Positions 22,630 to 31,962 of a stretch of 50,869 nucleotides of DNA are shown piece by piece. This DNA is from JAIBJN01 sp963838795. Its GTDB lineage: Bacteria > Actinomycetota > Thermoleophilia > Gaiellales > Gaiellaceae. The stretch's first letter is position 1. Each line of letters begins with the position of its first letter. The notes under the pieces are model-generated. The model was given only the letters and a program-made list of their open reading frames with translations, had not been told where the DNA came from and made no database searches. The stretch covers positions 1 through 50,869 of the forward strand of contig CAWISL010000009.1 in the NCBI GenBank assembly GCA_963838795.1, written 5' to 3'. Both the position numbers and the translations under genes were made by a program.

Positions 22630-23850
22630 CTACCCCTTGACGTACGGGCGCCCGACGGCGGCCGGCGGGATGGAGCGGCCGACGAGGCCGACGAGCGCGA
22701 CGAGCGTGAGGACGTACGGGAGCGTGGAGATCAAGTTCTCCGAGATGCCCGCCTCGCGCTGGAGCGGGATGGAGAGAGCGAAGCCGAAGCCGAAGAGGAG
22801 CGTGGCCGCGAAGGCCCAGCCCGGAAGCCACTTGCCGAAGATCACTGCCGCGAGCGCGATGTATCCGCGTCCTGCTGTCATGTTCTCGGTGAACGTGCCG
22901 ACGAAGCCGATCGAGAGGAACGCACCCCCGAGCGCTGCCAGCATCCCGGAGGACACGACCGCCGCGTAGCGGACTCCGTAGACGGAGATGCCGACCGTGT
23001 CGGCGGCCCGGGGATGCTCCCCGACGGAGCGAATGCGCAGGCCGATGGGCGTCTTGAACAGGATCACGTACGTGAGGATGACGACCCCGAACATGATCCA
23101 GACGAGCAGGTTGAGCGAGCCGAAGACCCCGTCCAAAAAGTCGCCGATGAGGGGGATGTCGTCGAGGAAGCCAAGATTGACGGTCGGCACGCGCGAGACC
23201 TGTTGCTCGATTCCCCCCGGGTAGATGGAGCTGTAGAGGAATCCCGTCAGGCCGAGGGCGAGGAAGTTGACCGCGAAGCCGCTGACGATCTGGTCCGCGC
23301 GCAGATGAATGCAGAAGAAGGCGTGGACGAGTGCGAGGAGCCCGCCGAAGACCATCGCCATCAAGAGCCCCACCACCCAGCTTCCGCTCCAGACGGAGCC
23401 CCAGACGGCGAAGAAGGCGCCCATCAGCATCATGCCCTCGAGGCCGATGTTCACGACGCCGGAGCGCTCCGAGAAGATCCCGCCCATCGCCGCAAAGGCG
23501 AGCGGCGTCGCGAAGCGCAGGGTCGCGGCGAGCACTCCTGTCGTGAGGATGCTGTCGAGGGTCTCGGCGTTCTTCGTCTGGAGCCAGATCGCTCCGAGGG
23601 AGCCCGCGATGCCCAGGCCGACCGCCCACCAGCCGAGCTTGCGCTCTCCCCGCGGCACGGCGGCTACGCCGCACGCGAGCGCAACGAACCCGGCCGCGAT
23701 CGGTGCCCCGGCGGAGCGAAACGTCCAGGGCGGCAGCGCGAACCAGAAGGCGAGGATGCCGAAGGCGATGCCGAGAATCGCGATCGTGCGCGGCTCGGTG
23801 AGCTTGCGAACCCCGTCGCCGATCGTCGCTGCGCGCGACGGCGTGCTCAC
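22630..23850 (-). CDS. ABC nucleoside importer permease (YufQ/NupC-type, BPD_transp_2 family)
   Basis: This is the second inner-membrane permease of the BMP-type importer. From the GTG at 23850 (GTGA overlap with the upstream permease) it has 406 residues with about ten membrane helices. It contains SGVVNIGLEGMMLMGAFFAVWGS, the conserved segment of this branch, and a cytoplasmic GLRIRSVGEHPRAADTVGISVYGVRY loop that contacts the ATPase. About 75 extra N-terminal residues add two further hydrophobic segments. Together with its partner it forms the substrate channel. Confidence 0.9.
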   Translation of the reverse strand: MSTPSRAATIGDGVRKLTEPRTIAILGIAFGILAFWFALPPWTFRSAGAPIAAGFVALACGVAAVPRGERKLGWWAVGLGIAGSLGAIWLQTKNAETLDSILTTGVLAATLRFATPLAFAAMGGIFSERSGVVNIGLEGMMLMGAFFAVWGSVWSGSWVVGLLMAMVFGGLLALVHAFFCIHLRADQIVSGFAVNFLALGLTGFLYSSIYPGGIEQQVSRVPTVNLGFLDDIPLIGDFLDGVFGSLNLLVWIMFGVVILTYVILFKTPIGLRIRSVGEHPRAADTVGISVYGVRYAAVVSSGMLAALGGAFLSIGFVGTFTENMTAGRGYIALAAVIFGKWLPGWAFAATLLFGFGFALSIPLQREAGISENLISTLPYVLTLVALVGLVGRSIPPAAVGRPYVKG

Positions 23851-25034
23851 GTCGTCGCCTCCGGCTGTGCCGCGGAGCCGCGGCGCAGGAGCGTTCGTGC
23901 CTGCCAGATGTAGACGATGAGGAGCTCGGCGCCGACGAAGAAGATCACGAGCGCCTGGATCATGGTCGCGAGGTCGACCGCGAGCGCGGGCTCGAAGACC
24001 TCGGGATCGAGCTGGCGGGTCGAGGTGCCGACCTCGAGCGCGGCGAAGAGGAGGGCTGCGAAGAGGATGCCGACGGCTCTCGTCCGGCCCAGGAGGGCGA
24101 CCGCGATGCCCGTGAACGCGATGAAGTTCGTGCTGTAGTCGCCGACGTCCACGCTGGACTTGAACCCGAGGAGGTCGACCGATCCCGCGAGCCCGGCGAA
24201 GGCCCCTGCGATGGCCATCGCCAGGAAGTAGTTCTTCGCCACCGAGATGCCGCTGTAGCGGGCGGCCTCGGGGTTGAAACCGACAGCGCGGACTTCGAAC
24301 CCGAGCGTCGTCCGGTTCAGGATCACCGCGTAGACCACGAGGGCGAAGAGCGCAATGAAGATCCCCGCGTGGAGCGACGGCAGGCTGCCCCAGATCGGCC
24401 ACAACTCCGCCGATTCGAACACCTCGTCGGACCGCGGGATCGATTCCTGTGGCCCCTGGAGCGGCCCGCCTATCTCATATAAGTACGTGCCGCCGAAGAT
24501 CGCGATCCAGTTGAGCATGATCGTCGTGATTACCTCGTGCGCCCCGACGGTGGCCTTGAGGAGGCCCGCGATCCCTCCCCAGATCGCGCCGGCGACGATC
24601 GAGGCCGCGAGAGCGAGGAAGACGTGCAGCGGGCGCGAGAGCCCCTCCATGTGCGATCCGACGAAGAGCGCCGCGCTAAACCCGACCCAGTACTGGCCCT
24701 GGCCGCCGATGTTGAAGAGGCCGCAGCGGAACGCGAAGGCGACCGCGAGCGCCGTCAGAATGAGCGGTGCCATCAGGATCAGCGTCTGCTGGAGGTCGTT
24801 CGCGGCCTGCTCGCGCGCCTCGCCGGTGACCCAGGGGAAGAACCAGTTGAGACCCGTGCCGGCGAAGATCGCCTTGTACGCGGAGATGGGGTTGTTCCCC
24901 GTGATCAGGACGACGAGGCCGCCGATCAGGAACGCCAGCAGGGTCGCGGCGATGGGGATGAGGATCCCGCCGATGCGCGACGAGAACCACGCGCTCACGC
25001 CCTCCGTCACCGACGTCCGGGGCTCGTAGGCCAT
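23847..25034 (-). CDS. ABC nucleoside importer permease (YufP/NupB-type, BPD_transp_2 family)
   Basis: This is the first permease of the importer, 395 residues from the ATG at 25034, which shares one base with the ATPase stop. About ten membrane helices are visible. FRCGLFNIGGQGQYWVGFSAALFVG and TTIMLNWIAIFGGTYLY are conserved family segments, and TTLGFEVRAVGFNPEAARYSGI is the coupling loop. It pairs with the next permease and takes its energy from the ATPase. Confidence 0.91.
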   Translation of the reverse strand: MAYEPRTSVTEGVSAWFSSRIGGILIPIAATLLAFLIGGLVVLITGNNPISAYKAIFAGTGLNWFFPWVTGEAREQAANDLQQTLILMAPLILTALAVAFAFRCGLFNIGGQGQYWVGFSAALFVGSHMEGLSRPLHVFLALAASIVAGAIWGGIAGLLKATVGAHEVITTIMLNWIAIFGGTYLYEIGGPLQGPQESIPRSDEVFESAELWPIWGSLPSLHAGIFIALFALVVYAVILNRTTLGFEVRAVGFNPEAARYSGISVAKNYFLAMAIAGAFAGLAGSVDLLGFKSSVDVGDYSTNFIAFTGIAVALLGRTRAVGILFAALLFAALEVGTSTRQLDPEVFEPALAVDLATMIQALVIFFVGAELLIVYIWQARTLLRRGSAAQPEATT

Positions 25035-26554
25035 CAGGCGGCTTCGACTCGTCCGCCGGTCATGGCGATCCCGAGCTCCTCCTCGGAGACGTCGCGTCCG
25101 TACTCGGCCACGATCCGACCCTCGTAGAGCACCAGGATGCGGTCGGAGAGCGAGAGGATCTCGTCGAGCTCGAACGAGACGAGCAGCACCCCGCGACCCT
25201 CCTCCTGCTCGGTGACGAGGCGCCGGTGCACGAACTCGATCGCGCCGACGTCCAGCCCACGCGTGGGTTGGGCCGCGACGAGGACGCTCGGGTCGCGCGA
25301 GACCTCGCGCGCGATGACGACCTTCTGCTGGTTGCCGCCCGAGAGGGCCGCAGCGAGCGTGTGCGGGCCGCCTCCCCTGACGTCGAACTCTCTCAGGAGC
25401 TCCTTCGCTTTCGCGACGAGCCGCCTGGGGAAGAGCCAGCCCCACTTCGAGTCCGGCTCCTTGCGGAAGTCGTGCAGCGCGATGTTCTCGGCGAGCGAGA
25501 AGTCGAGGACGAGCCCTCGCCGCTGGCGGTCTTCCGGGATGTGCCCCAGGCCCGCGTCGAAGCACTGGCGAGCGGTCTCGTCGGTGACGTCTTCCCCGCC
25601 GGCGATGATGCGTCCGGACTGCGGCTTGCGGAGGCCCGTGAGAGCCTCGACGAGCTCTGACTGGCCGTTCCCGTCGACGCCCGCGATGCCGACGATCTCG
25701 CCGGCCCGCACCTCGAAGGAGATGCCGCGGATACACTCGAGGCCGCGGTCTTCGAGTACGCGGAGATCCTCGACTCTCAAGAGTGCCTGACCGGGTTCGG
25801 CCGGCTTCTTCTCGACCCGGAGGAGCACCTCGCGCCCCACCATCAGGCGGGCGAGGCTCCCCTCGGTGGCGCCCTCGCGCGGGACGGTCTCGATCGTCTT
25901 CCCACGGCGGAGGACGGTGATGCGATCGGCGATGGCGAGGACCTCGCCCAGCTTGTGGCTGATGAAGATGATGGACTTGCCCTCGGACTGGAGCGAACGA
26001 ATGATCTGGAAGAGCTCTTCCGCCTCCTGCGGCGTCAGCACCGCGGTCGGCTCGTCCAGGATGAGGATCTCGGCGCCGCGGAAGAGCGCCTTCAGGATCT
26101 CCACGCGCTGTTGCATCCCCACGGAGATCGACTCGATGGGCGCCTCGGGGCGGACTGCTAGCCCGAAGCGCGCCGAGATCTCCCGCACCTCCTCGTCGGC
26201 GGCGTCGAGGTCGAGAAACGGCCCGGTGTGCGGCTCGACGCCGAGCACGATGTTCTCGGCGACGGTCATGACCGGGATGAGCATGAAGTGCTGGTGCACC
26301 ATGCCGATGCCGGCGTCGATCGCGGCCCGCGGGGAGTCGATCCGAACCCGCTCGCCACGCAGGCGGATCTCACCCTCGTCCGGGTGGTAGAGCCCGTAGA
26401 GGATGTTCATCAGCGTGGACTTGCCGGCGCCGTTCTCGCCGAGGAGCGCGTGCACCTCGCCCGGCGCGAGGTCGAAGTCCACGTGGTCGTTCGCGACGAC
26501 ACCCGGGAACCGCTTCGTGATGCTTTTCAGCTCGAGAAGGGGCGAATCCGCCAT
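25034..26554 (-). CDS. ABC nucleoside importer ATPase (tandem nucleotide-binding domains, YufO/NupA-type)
   Basis: The 506-residue protein holds two ABC domains, like RbsA and NupA. The first has Walker A GENGAGKST (about 38-46), a degenerate signature ISVGMQQRVEI and ILILDEPTAVLTPQEAEEL. The second has the degenerate Walker A region GIAGVDGNGQSELVEALTG and an intact LSGGNQQKV. Its Walker B-like segment reads VLVAAQPTRGLDVGA, with Gln where Glu is usual, as is common in this subfamily. It energises the two permeases downstream. It is separated from the binding-protein gene by an 11-bp stem hairpin that could lower its expression relative to the binding protein. Confidence 0.94.
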   Translation of the reverse strand: MADSPLLELKSITKRFPGVVANDHVDFDLAPGEVHALLGENGAGKSTLMNILYGLYHPDEGEIRLRGERVRIDSPRAAIDAGIGMVHQHFMLIPVMTVAENIVLGVEPHTGPFLDLDAADEEVREISARFGLAVRPEAPIESISVGMQQRVEILKALFRGAEILILDEPTAVLTPQEAEELFQIIRSLQSEGKSIIFISHKLGEVLAIADRITVLRRGKTIETVPREGATEGSLARLMVGREVLLRVEKKPAEPGQALLRVEDLRVLEDRGLECIRGISFEVRAGEIVGIAGVDGNGQSELVEALTGLRKPQSGRIIAGGEDVTDETARQCFDAGLGHIPEDRQRRGLVLDFSLAENIALHDFRKEPDSKWGWLFPRRLVAKAKELLREFDVRGGGPHTLAAALSGGNQQKVVIAREVSRDPSVLVAAQPTRGLDVGAIEFVHRRLVTEQEEGRGVLLVSFELDEILSLSDRILVLYEGRIVAEYGRDVSEEELGIAMTGGRVEAA

Positions 26555-26566
26555 GGGCGAAGACGT

Positions 26567-26592
26567 AAGGGGCGGGCCTGAGCCCGCCCCTT
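26567..26592 (-). terminator. Intercistronic hairpin between the BMP and ATPase genes
   Basis: AAGGGGCGGGC at 26567-26577 and GCCCGCCCCTT at 26582-26592 form a perfect 11-bp stem with a CTGA loop. It begins 12 bases after the binding-protein gene and ends 13 bases before the ATPase start codon. In many importer operons such a stem partly terminates transcription or protects the upstream message, so that binding protein exceeds transporter. Which of the two applies here is not shown. Confidence 0.65.
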
Positions 26593-26603
26593 GTCGAGGT
26601 TGG

Positions 26604-27680
26604 CTATTCGACTTCGAACGGCGGGTCGATCTCCCCGCTGATCATCTGCTGGGTTGCCTCGTCCACTGCCGTCTGGACATCTGCCGGGACGTCGGGACTG
26701 AACGGCGCGAGCAGCTCCGCGTCGGGGAACTCCTCGATCCCGAAGAACCGGTTCGTCCCGCCCTCGAAGGTGCCGTCCTGGGCCGACTTGATCGTCTCGA
26801 AGACCGCGAGTTCGAGCGGCTTGAGCGCGCTCGTGATCACGCAGTCGCCCGCGAACGACTGGTCGGCGTCCACGCCGATGGCGTAGACCCCTTCCTGGCA
26901 GGCGGCGTCAAGAGCGCCGAGACCGCACTGTCCCGCCACCTGGAAGACGACGTCGGAGCCCTGGGAGATCTGGTCGAGCGCGATCTCCTTGCATTTCGCC
27001 GCGTCGACGAAGTCCTGCGAGTACGCGTTCAGGAGCTTGATGTCAGGGTTTGTGTCCATGGCGCCCTGGCGGAAGCCGGCGATCCAGTTGTCCACCGGCG
27101 GGATCTTGATGCCGCCTACCGTGGACACGGTCCCGGACTCCGACATCATGGCGGCGACGATGCCTGCGAGGTAGCCCGCCTCCTCCGACGGAAACTGGAG
27201 TCCGACAACGTTCGGCATGACGCAGGGCGACTGGTCTGCTCCACCGCAATCCGGCTCCTCGCCGTAGAACTGGTCGACGCCGGCGAAGTTGACGTCGGTC
27301 GCCTCGGTCGCCACCTCCACCACGGACGGCTGGATGAGGAAGCCGATCGCGACCACGAGGTCGTGCCCGTCGTCGACCGCAGCCGTCAGGTTCGGCAGAT
27401 AGTCGTCGCCCGACTCGGAGACGTAGACGCGGCCCTCGACGCCGAGCTCGCTCTGCGCGCGCTCGAAGCCGGCGATCGAGAACTCGTTGAACCCGCGGTC
27501 GTCGAGACCGCCTGTGTCGCTCACCATGCCGACGCTGATGGCCTCTTCAGCCGCCGTGTCGGTCTCGCCCGTGCCTGCGGGCGTCGTCGTCTCGTCGTCG
27601 TCGCCGCCGCATCCGGCCGCGAGTACGAGCGCGAGCGTGACGAGCACCAGGAGCCACGGAAGCTTTCTCCTTACGTTCAC
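26604..27680 (-). CDS. BMP-family nucleoside-binding lipoprotein
   Basis: This is the extracellular substrate-binding component of the importer, related to BmpA/PnrA/Med proteins that bind purine nucleosides. I take the GTG at 27680, preceded by GGAGGAGG four bases upstream, giving 358 residues. The signal peptide ends LAAGC, a lipobox that would attach the protein to the membrane by a lipid-modified Cys. The mature part starts with VGMVSDTGGLDDRGFNEFSIAGFERAQ, a hallmark of the family, and contains GIDADQSF-type and GVDQFYGE segments. The nucleoside hydrolase and ribokinase genes upstream support a nucleoside as ligand. Confidence 0.92.
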   Translation of the reverse strand: MNVRRKLPWLLVLVTLALVLAAGCGGDDDETTTPAGTGETDTAAEEAISVGMVSDTGGLDDRGFNEFSIAGFERAQSELGVEGRVYVSESGDDYLPNLTAAVDDGHDLVVAIGFLIQPSVVEVATEATDVNFAGVDQFYGEEPDCGGADQSPCVMPNVVGLQFPSEEAGYLAGIVAAMMSESGTVSTVGGIKIPPVDNWIAGFRQGAMDTNPDIKLLNAYSQDFVDAAKCKEIALDQISQGSDVVFQVAGQCGLGALDAACQEGVYAIGVDADQSFAGDCVITSALKPLELAVFETIKSAQDGTFEGGTNRFFGIEEFPDAELLAPFSPDVPADVQTAVDEATQQMISGEIDPPFEVE

Positions 27681-27773
27681 GGAACCTCCTCCTTCGCCCA
27701 TGCCGTCGAGTGGGATCGCAGGATGCTACCCCTCCGGCGATTCCATTTCTAGGACGTGCGGGCGGGGGGTTCG

Positions 27774-30011
27774 TTAGGAGTGAGCTTCCTGGAAGACCCC
27801 GTCGAGCTCGGCCTCGTCGACGAGCACCCGTCTCGGCTTCGAGCCCTCGTACCCGGAGATGATCCCGCGTCGCTCCAGCATGTCCACCAACCTGCCCGCG
27901 CGGGTATAGCCGACCCGCAGACGGCGCTGGAGGAGTGAGACCGAGGCCGTCTGGGTCTGCACCACGATCTCGATCGCCTTGTCGAGGAGCGGGTCCTCGT
28001 CCGGGTCGAAGTCCTCGTCGCCCTCGGCGGCGCGGGCGCTCTCGGGGAGCTCGAGCAGCGACTCGTCCAGGTCCTGCTGGCGCTGGCTCCGGCATTGCTC
28101 GACGACGAGGGCGATCTCCTCCTCGCTCACGTACGCGCCCTGGACGCGCTGGAGGCGCGACGTCCCGAGCGGCTTGAAGAGCATGTCGCCCTGCCCGAGC
28201 AGGCTCTCGGCCCCGGAGGTGTCGAGGATGACGCGGCTGTCGGTCTGGCTCGAGACCGCGAACGCGATCCGCGAGGGGACGTTTGCCTTGATCATCCCGG
28301 TGATGACGTCCACCGACGGCCGCTGCGTGGCGAGGACCAGGTGGATGCCCACTGCGCGCGACTTCTGCGCAAGCCGGATGACGGCGTCCTCGACCTCCTG
28401 CGGCGAGACCATCATCAGGTCGGCGAGCTCGTCGATGACGACCAGCAGGTACGGCAGCTGGGTATCTCCGCGCTTGCGCAGGGCTCGGTTCAGCTCCTGG
28501 AGGTTCCGCGCGCGCGCCAGGCTCATGCGCTCGTAGCGCCGCTCCATCTCCGCGAGGACGTTCGCCAGCACGGCCGCAGCCTGCTTGGGGCTGGAGACGA
28601 CCGGCGTCAGCAGGTGCGGGATCGACTCATAGAGCCCAAGCTCCACGCGCTTCGGATCGACGAGGATCATGCGCACGTCGTCGGGAGTGGCGCGCAGGAG
28701 GATGGAGCAGAGCATGGTGTTGATGCAGCCGGATTTCCCTGAGCCGGTGGTGCCGGCGATCAGGATGTGCGGCATGCGGGCAAGGTCGGCGTGGACCGAG
28801 GCGCCCGAGATGTCCTTGCCGAGCCAGACCGAGAGGGGGCTGGCCGCCGAGGGGAGCTCGTCGAAGATGTCCCCGAGCGTGACGATGTTCGGGGAGAGGT
28901 TGGGGACCTCGACGCCCACTGCCTGCTTGCCGGGGATAGGCGCCAGGATGCGGATCTCGGTTGTCGCCAGCGCGTAGGCGAGGTCGTCCTTGAGCGCCGC
29001 CACCTTGCCGACCTTCGTCCCCGGCGCGAGCTGGAGCTCGTAGCGCGTGACCCGGGGCCCGACCACCTGGCCGACGAGTGTCGCGTCGATGCCGAAGTGG
29101 CCGAGGGCTTGGAGGAGAGCCTCGGCCGTGCGCTCGGCGGCCGCGCCCGGCTGGCCGTCATGCGGTCGCGAGCGGCGGAGCACGCCCGCGTCCGGGAGGC
29201 GATAGTCGTGGTGCTCGCTCGTCTCCGGGTCGAAGAGGCTTGGCGGCTCAGGGACGTCGTCGGTCTCGAGCGCGAGCTCCGGCTCCATCGGCTCGAGCTG
29301 GTCGACCAGCACCGCCTGCTGCGGAGGCGCGTCGCCGACCACGTCAGGATAGGCCTCCTCCCCGTCGACGGGCGGCCGCTGCCGTTCGTGGCCGTTCGAG
29401 GCCTGGTCGAGGGTCTGACCCCAGGGCAGGTCGTCCCGAGACGGCGCCCGGACGGACGTGACGGTGCGCCGTGCGACACCGGCGGTGTCGCGGGCGAGGT
29501 CCGCGGAGCGGCGCAGGAGGGCGCCGAGGGAGGCGCCCGTCAGCAGGAGCGCGCCGCCCCAGACGAGGAAGAGCCCGAGAATGAAGGTTCCCGTTCCTCC
29601 GACCAGGCGGCCGAAGAGGGCATCCGAGCCGCTGCCAAACGCGCCGCCCTCCTCCGCCCCGAGCAGCACCAGCACGCCGACGCAGAGGAGCGCGAGGCCG
29701 GTGCGGAACGGCCGGACATCCACGAGCGAGGCTCGGGCGATCATGAGCGCGCCGAGCACGAGAAACACGATGGGGACGCCGATCCGCGCGGTGCCGAAGA
29801 GCGTGTCGAGCCCGTCGGCAATGGTCGCGCCAACGATGCCGCCGTTCCCTTCGAGCCAGGTGACCACGGCCAGGAACAGACCCGCGGCGAGGAGGCCGAG
29901 GCCGATGAGATCGCGGTTTCCGCGCGCGCCCTGGCGCCGCGCGCGCTTGTGCTTGCGCACGCGGGCTGGCGACTTCGGGCGAACCCGAGACGGACGCTTC
30001 TTCGGCGCCAT
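27774..30011 (-). CDS. ftsK: DNA translocase FtsK/SpoIIIE
   Basis: FtsK pumps chromosomal DNA through the division septum and activates dimer resolution. The 745 residues show a basic N-terminus, four membrane helices (about 35-165), an acidic linker (about 190-290), the alpha/beta motor (about 295-675) with Walker A GTTGSGKS (420-427) and Walker B LLVVIDELAD, the SRIAFAVSSQTDSRVILD segment, and a C-terminal gamma winged-helix domain (about 680-740, RRLRVGYTRAGRLVDMLERRG) that reads oriented DNA sequences. The gene lies between the nucleoside hydrolase/ribokinase pair and the nucleoside importer, all on one strand. Confidence 0.96.
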   Translation of the reverse strand: MAPKKRPSRVRPKSPARVRKHKRARRQGARGNRDLIGLGLLAAGLFLAVVTWLEGNGGIVGATIADGLDTLFGTARIGVPIVFLVLGALMIARASLVDVRPFRTGLALLCVGVLVLLGAEEGGAFGSGSDALFGRLVGGTGTFILGLFLVWGGALLLTGASLGALLRRSADLARDTAGVARRTVTSVRAPSRDDLPWGQTLDQASNGHERQRPPVDGEEAYPDVVGDAPPQQAVLVDQLEPMEPELALETDDVPEPPSLFDPETSEHHDYRLPDAGVLRRSRPHDGQPGAAAERTAEALLQALGHFGIDATLVGQVVGPRVTRYELQLAPGTKVGKVAALKDDLAYALATTEIRILAPIPGKQAVGVEVPNLSPNIVTLGDIFDELPSAASPLSVWLGKDISGASVHADLARMPHILIAGTTGSGKSGCINTMLCSILLRATPDDVRMILVDPKRVELGLYESIPHLLTPVVSSPKQAAAVLANVLAEMERRYERMSLARARNLQELNRALRKRGDTQLPYLLVVIDELADLMMVSPQEVEDAVIRLAQKSRAVGIHLVLATQRPSVDVITGMIKANVPSRIAFAVSSQTDSRVILDTSGAESLLGQGDMLFKPLGTSRLQRVQGAYVSEEEIALVVEQCRSQRQQDLDESLLELPESARAAEGDEDFDPDEDPLLDKAIEIVVQTQTASVSLLQRRLRVGYTRAGRLVDMLERRGIISGYEGSKPRRVLVDEAELDGVFQEAHS

Positions 30012-30056
30012 GCTCAGGCCTGTTTCGCGGCCCGCCGGGCCGCTCCTTCACCGGCT

Positions 30057-30986
30057 TTAGGCCAGCGAGGCGACCCGCTCGCAGAGCAGCTCGAGGAAAG
30101 CGTCGGCGTCGATGCCCACGCCGACGTCCACATTCGGCTCCTCCCCGGTCCGGTGCCAGAGATCCACGACCGTCCGTCCGCGGCAGAGGCGCGACTCGCG
30201 GTCGACGTCGACGCGGAGGTGAAGCGTCTCGACGATCCCGGGCCGGAGCACGTGGGCTACCGCGACAGCGTCGTGGATCGGCGCCCCCTCCGTGCGGTAC
30301 GTCCGCCGGTGGTACTGGACGAAGAAGTCGTAGAGCTCGGCGACCAGCCGCCCGCTCGCTCCGGCCGAGCGCAGACGCTCGGCGTGCGCGTCGGTCATCA
30401 ACGCCCGGTGCGTGACGTCAAGGCCGATCATCGTCACCGGCAGGCCGCTGTGGAAGACGCGCCACGCAGCTTCGGGATCGACGTAGATGTTGAACTCGGC
30501 CGCCGGCGTCACATTCCCTTCGGCGATAGCGCCGCCCATGACCACGACCCGCTCGACGTTCTCCGCGGCGCCCGGGTAGCAGGCCAGGAGGAGGGCGAGG
30601 TTCGTGAGCGGCCCGACCGGGACAAGCGTGACCGGGCGAGGAGACCCGAGGATGCGCTCGGCGAGGAAGTCGACCGCATGCTGGTCGACGGGCTCGGCCC
30701 GGGGCTCGGGGAGCTCGGGCCCGTCGAGCCCCGATTCGCCGTGCACGTAGTCCGCGATGAAGAGCTCGCGGGCGAGCGGCCGGTCGGCGCCGGCCGCCAC
30801 CGGCACGTCGCTCCTGCCCGCGAGTTCGAGCACGCGGAGCGCGTTCGCCGTCGTTTTCTCGAGCGTCTGGTTCCCGGCGACCGTCGTGACGCCCAGAAGG
30901 TCGAGCTCCGGGCTGGCGAGCGCGAGCAGGAGCGCGATCGCGTCGTCGTGGCCGGGGTCGCAGTCGAGCAGGACGGGCGTCGTCAC
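30057..30986 (-). CDS. Inosine-uridine-preferring nucleoside hydrolase family protein
   Basis: This enzyme is expected to hydrolyse ribonucleosides to base plus ribose. The 309 residues contain the family signature DCDPGHDDAIALLLAL with the calcium-binding Asp cluster, GVTTVAGNQTLEKTTANAL, VPVGPLTNLALLL, VVVMGGAIAEGNVTPAAEFNIYVDPEAA, and the late GAPIHDAVAVA with the catalytic His-Asp. The length is normal for the tetrameric class. It starts with GTG overlapping the ribokinase stop (GTGA), so ribose released here would pass to the enzyme encoded just upstream. Base preference cannot be read from the sequence. Confidence 0.93.
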   Translation of the reverse strand: MTTPVLLDCDPGHDDAIALLLALASPELDLLGVTTVAGNQTLEKTTANALRVLELAGRSDVPVAAGADRPLARELFIADYVHGESGLDGPELPEPRAEPVDQHAVDFLAERILGSPRPVTLVPVGPLTNLALLLACYPGAAENVERVVVMGGAIAEGNVTPAAEFNIYVDPEAAWRVFHSGLPVTMIGLDVTHRALMTDAHAERLRSAGASGRLVAELYDFFVQYHRRTYRTEGAPIHDAVAVAHVLRPGIVETLHLRVDVDRESRLCRGRTVVDLWHRTGEEPNVDVGVGIDADAFLELLCERVASLA

Positions 30987-31825
30987 GGAGCCAGTATCGC
31001 CTCTACCTCCTGCGCAGTGGGCAGCGACGGCTGCGCACCGGCGCGAGAGGCGGCGATCGCTCCCGCGGCGCAGGCGCGTCCGAGCGCCTCGTCTCGGTCA
31101 CGCCCTTCGAGCAGGGAGACGACGAGGCAGGCGGTGAAGGCGTCGCCGGCCGCCGTCCCGTCCACAGCCTCGACAGGCGGCGGCGTCGCGCGAGCCACCT
31201 CGACCCCGTCCTCGAGGAGGAGCGCGCCCTCGGCGCCGAGCGTGAGCGCGAAGAGCGCTGCCATCGGGCTCGACCCGAGCGCCTCCAGCTCGAGCGAGTT
31301 GGCCACGATCAGATCCGCCCGCTCGAGGATCGCTCCAGGCACCGGCCGCGCGGGTGCGGCGTTCAGACAGAAGAAGGCATCCGTCTGCCGGAGCGCGGCC
31401 TCGATCGGCTCGTCGAGGATCTCGAGCTGGCAGACGAGAGCATCGGGCTTCCCCGGCTCGATTCCCACCGGGTCGAGCGCGTGGTTCGCGCCGGGGACGA
31501 CGACGATCTGGTTCTCTCCCGCCTCGTCGACGAGGATGAGCGCGATCCCGGTCGGCGTGCCGGCGATCTGAAGACCGGAGAGGTCGACGTCGGCGGCGCG
31601 CAGCTCGGACGTCGCCGCTCGACCGAAGTCGTCGTCGCCGACGGCCCCGACGAAGCGGACTTCGGCGCCGAGTCGGGCGGCGGCCACCGCCTGGTTCGCG
31701 CCCTTCCCGCCCGGGACGTGGTCGAGCTCGGCGCCCGTGAGCGTCTCGCCCGGCCGCGGCAAGTGCGAAACGGTGGCGACGAGGTCGAGGTTGATCGACC
31801 CGACGACGCAGACGCTAGTGGCCAT
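30983..31825 (-). CDS. rbsK: Ribokinase
   Basis: This PfkB-family sugar kinase would phosphorylate ribose to ribose 5-phosphate. The 280 residues carry GSINLDLVATVSHLPRPGET, the substrate-binding HVPGGKGANQAVAAARLGA and the C-terminal anion-hole segment DGTAAGDAFTACLV with the catalytic Asp; the usual GTGAGD reads GTAAGD here. The length is slightly under the usual 300 or so. The ATG at 31825 begins the two-gene unit with the nucleoside hydrolase. Coupling to nucleoside cleavage and the downstream importer makes ribose the likely sugar. Confidence 0.88.
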   Translation of the reverse strand: MATSVCVVGSINLDLVATVSHLPRPGETLTGAELDHVPGGKGANQAVAAARLGAEVRFVGAVGDDDFGRAATSELRAADVDLSGLQIAGTPTGIALILVDEAGENQIVVVPGANHALDPVGIEPGKPDALVCQLEILDEPIEAALRQTDAFFCLNAAPARPVPGAILERADLIVANSLELEALGSSPMAALFALTLGAEGALLLEDGVEVARATPPPVEAVDGTAAGDAFTACLVVSLLEGRDRDEALGRACAAGAIAASRAGAQPSLPTAQEVEAILAP

Positions 31826-31962
31826 TCAGGTAGTTCAGCCTAGATTCTGCGTCGCGAGCACCAAGCGAGGGTCGCACTCGACCGAGGCGAGGGTGGACGC
31901 TGGCACCGCGTGGTCGCGGGGCAGGAGCAGGCTGCACTGCCTGGAGGGGCACTCAGCACTAC

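Noticed and set aside
28767..31571. A 934-codon open frame on the plus strand opposite ftsK, the nucleoside hydrolase and ribokinase
   Set aside because: High GC leaves antisense frames open. Its translation is Arg/Asp/Glu-rich low complexity with no motif, while the minus strand encodes three recognisable enzymes over the same bases.
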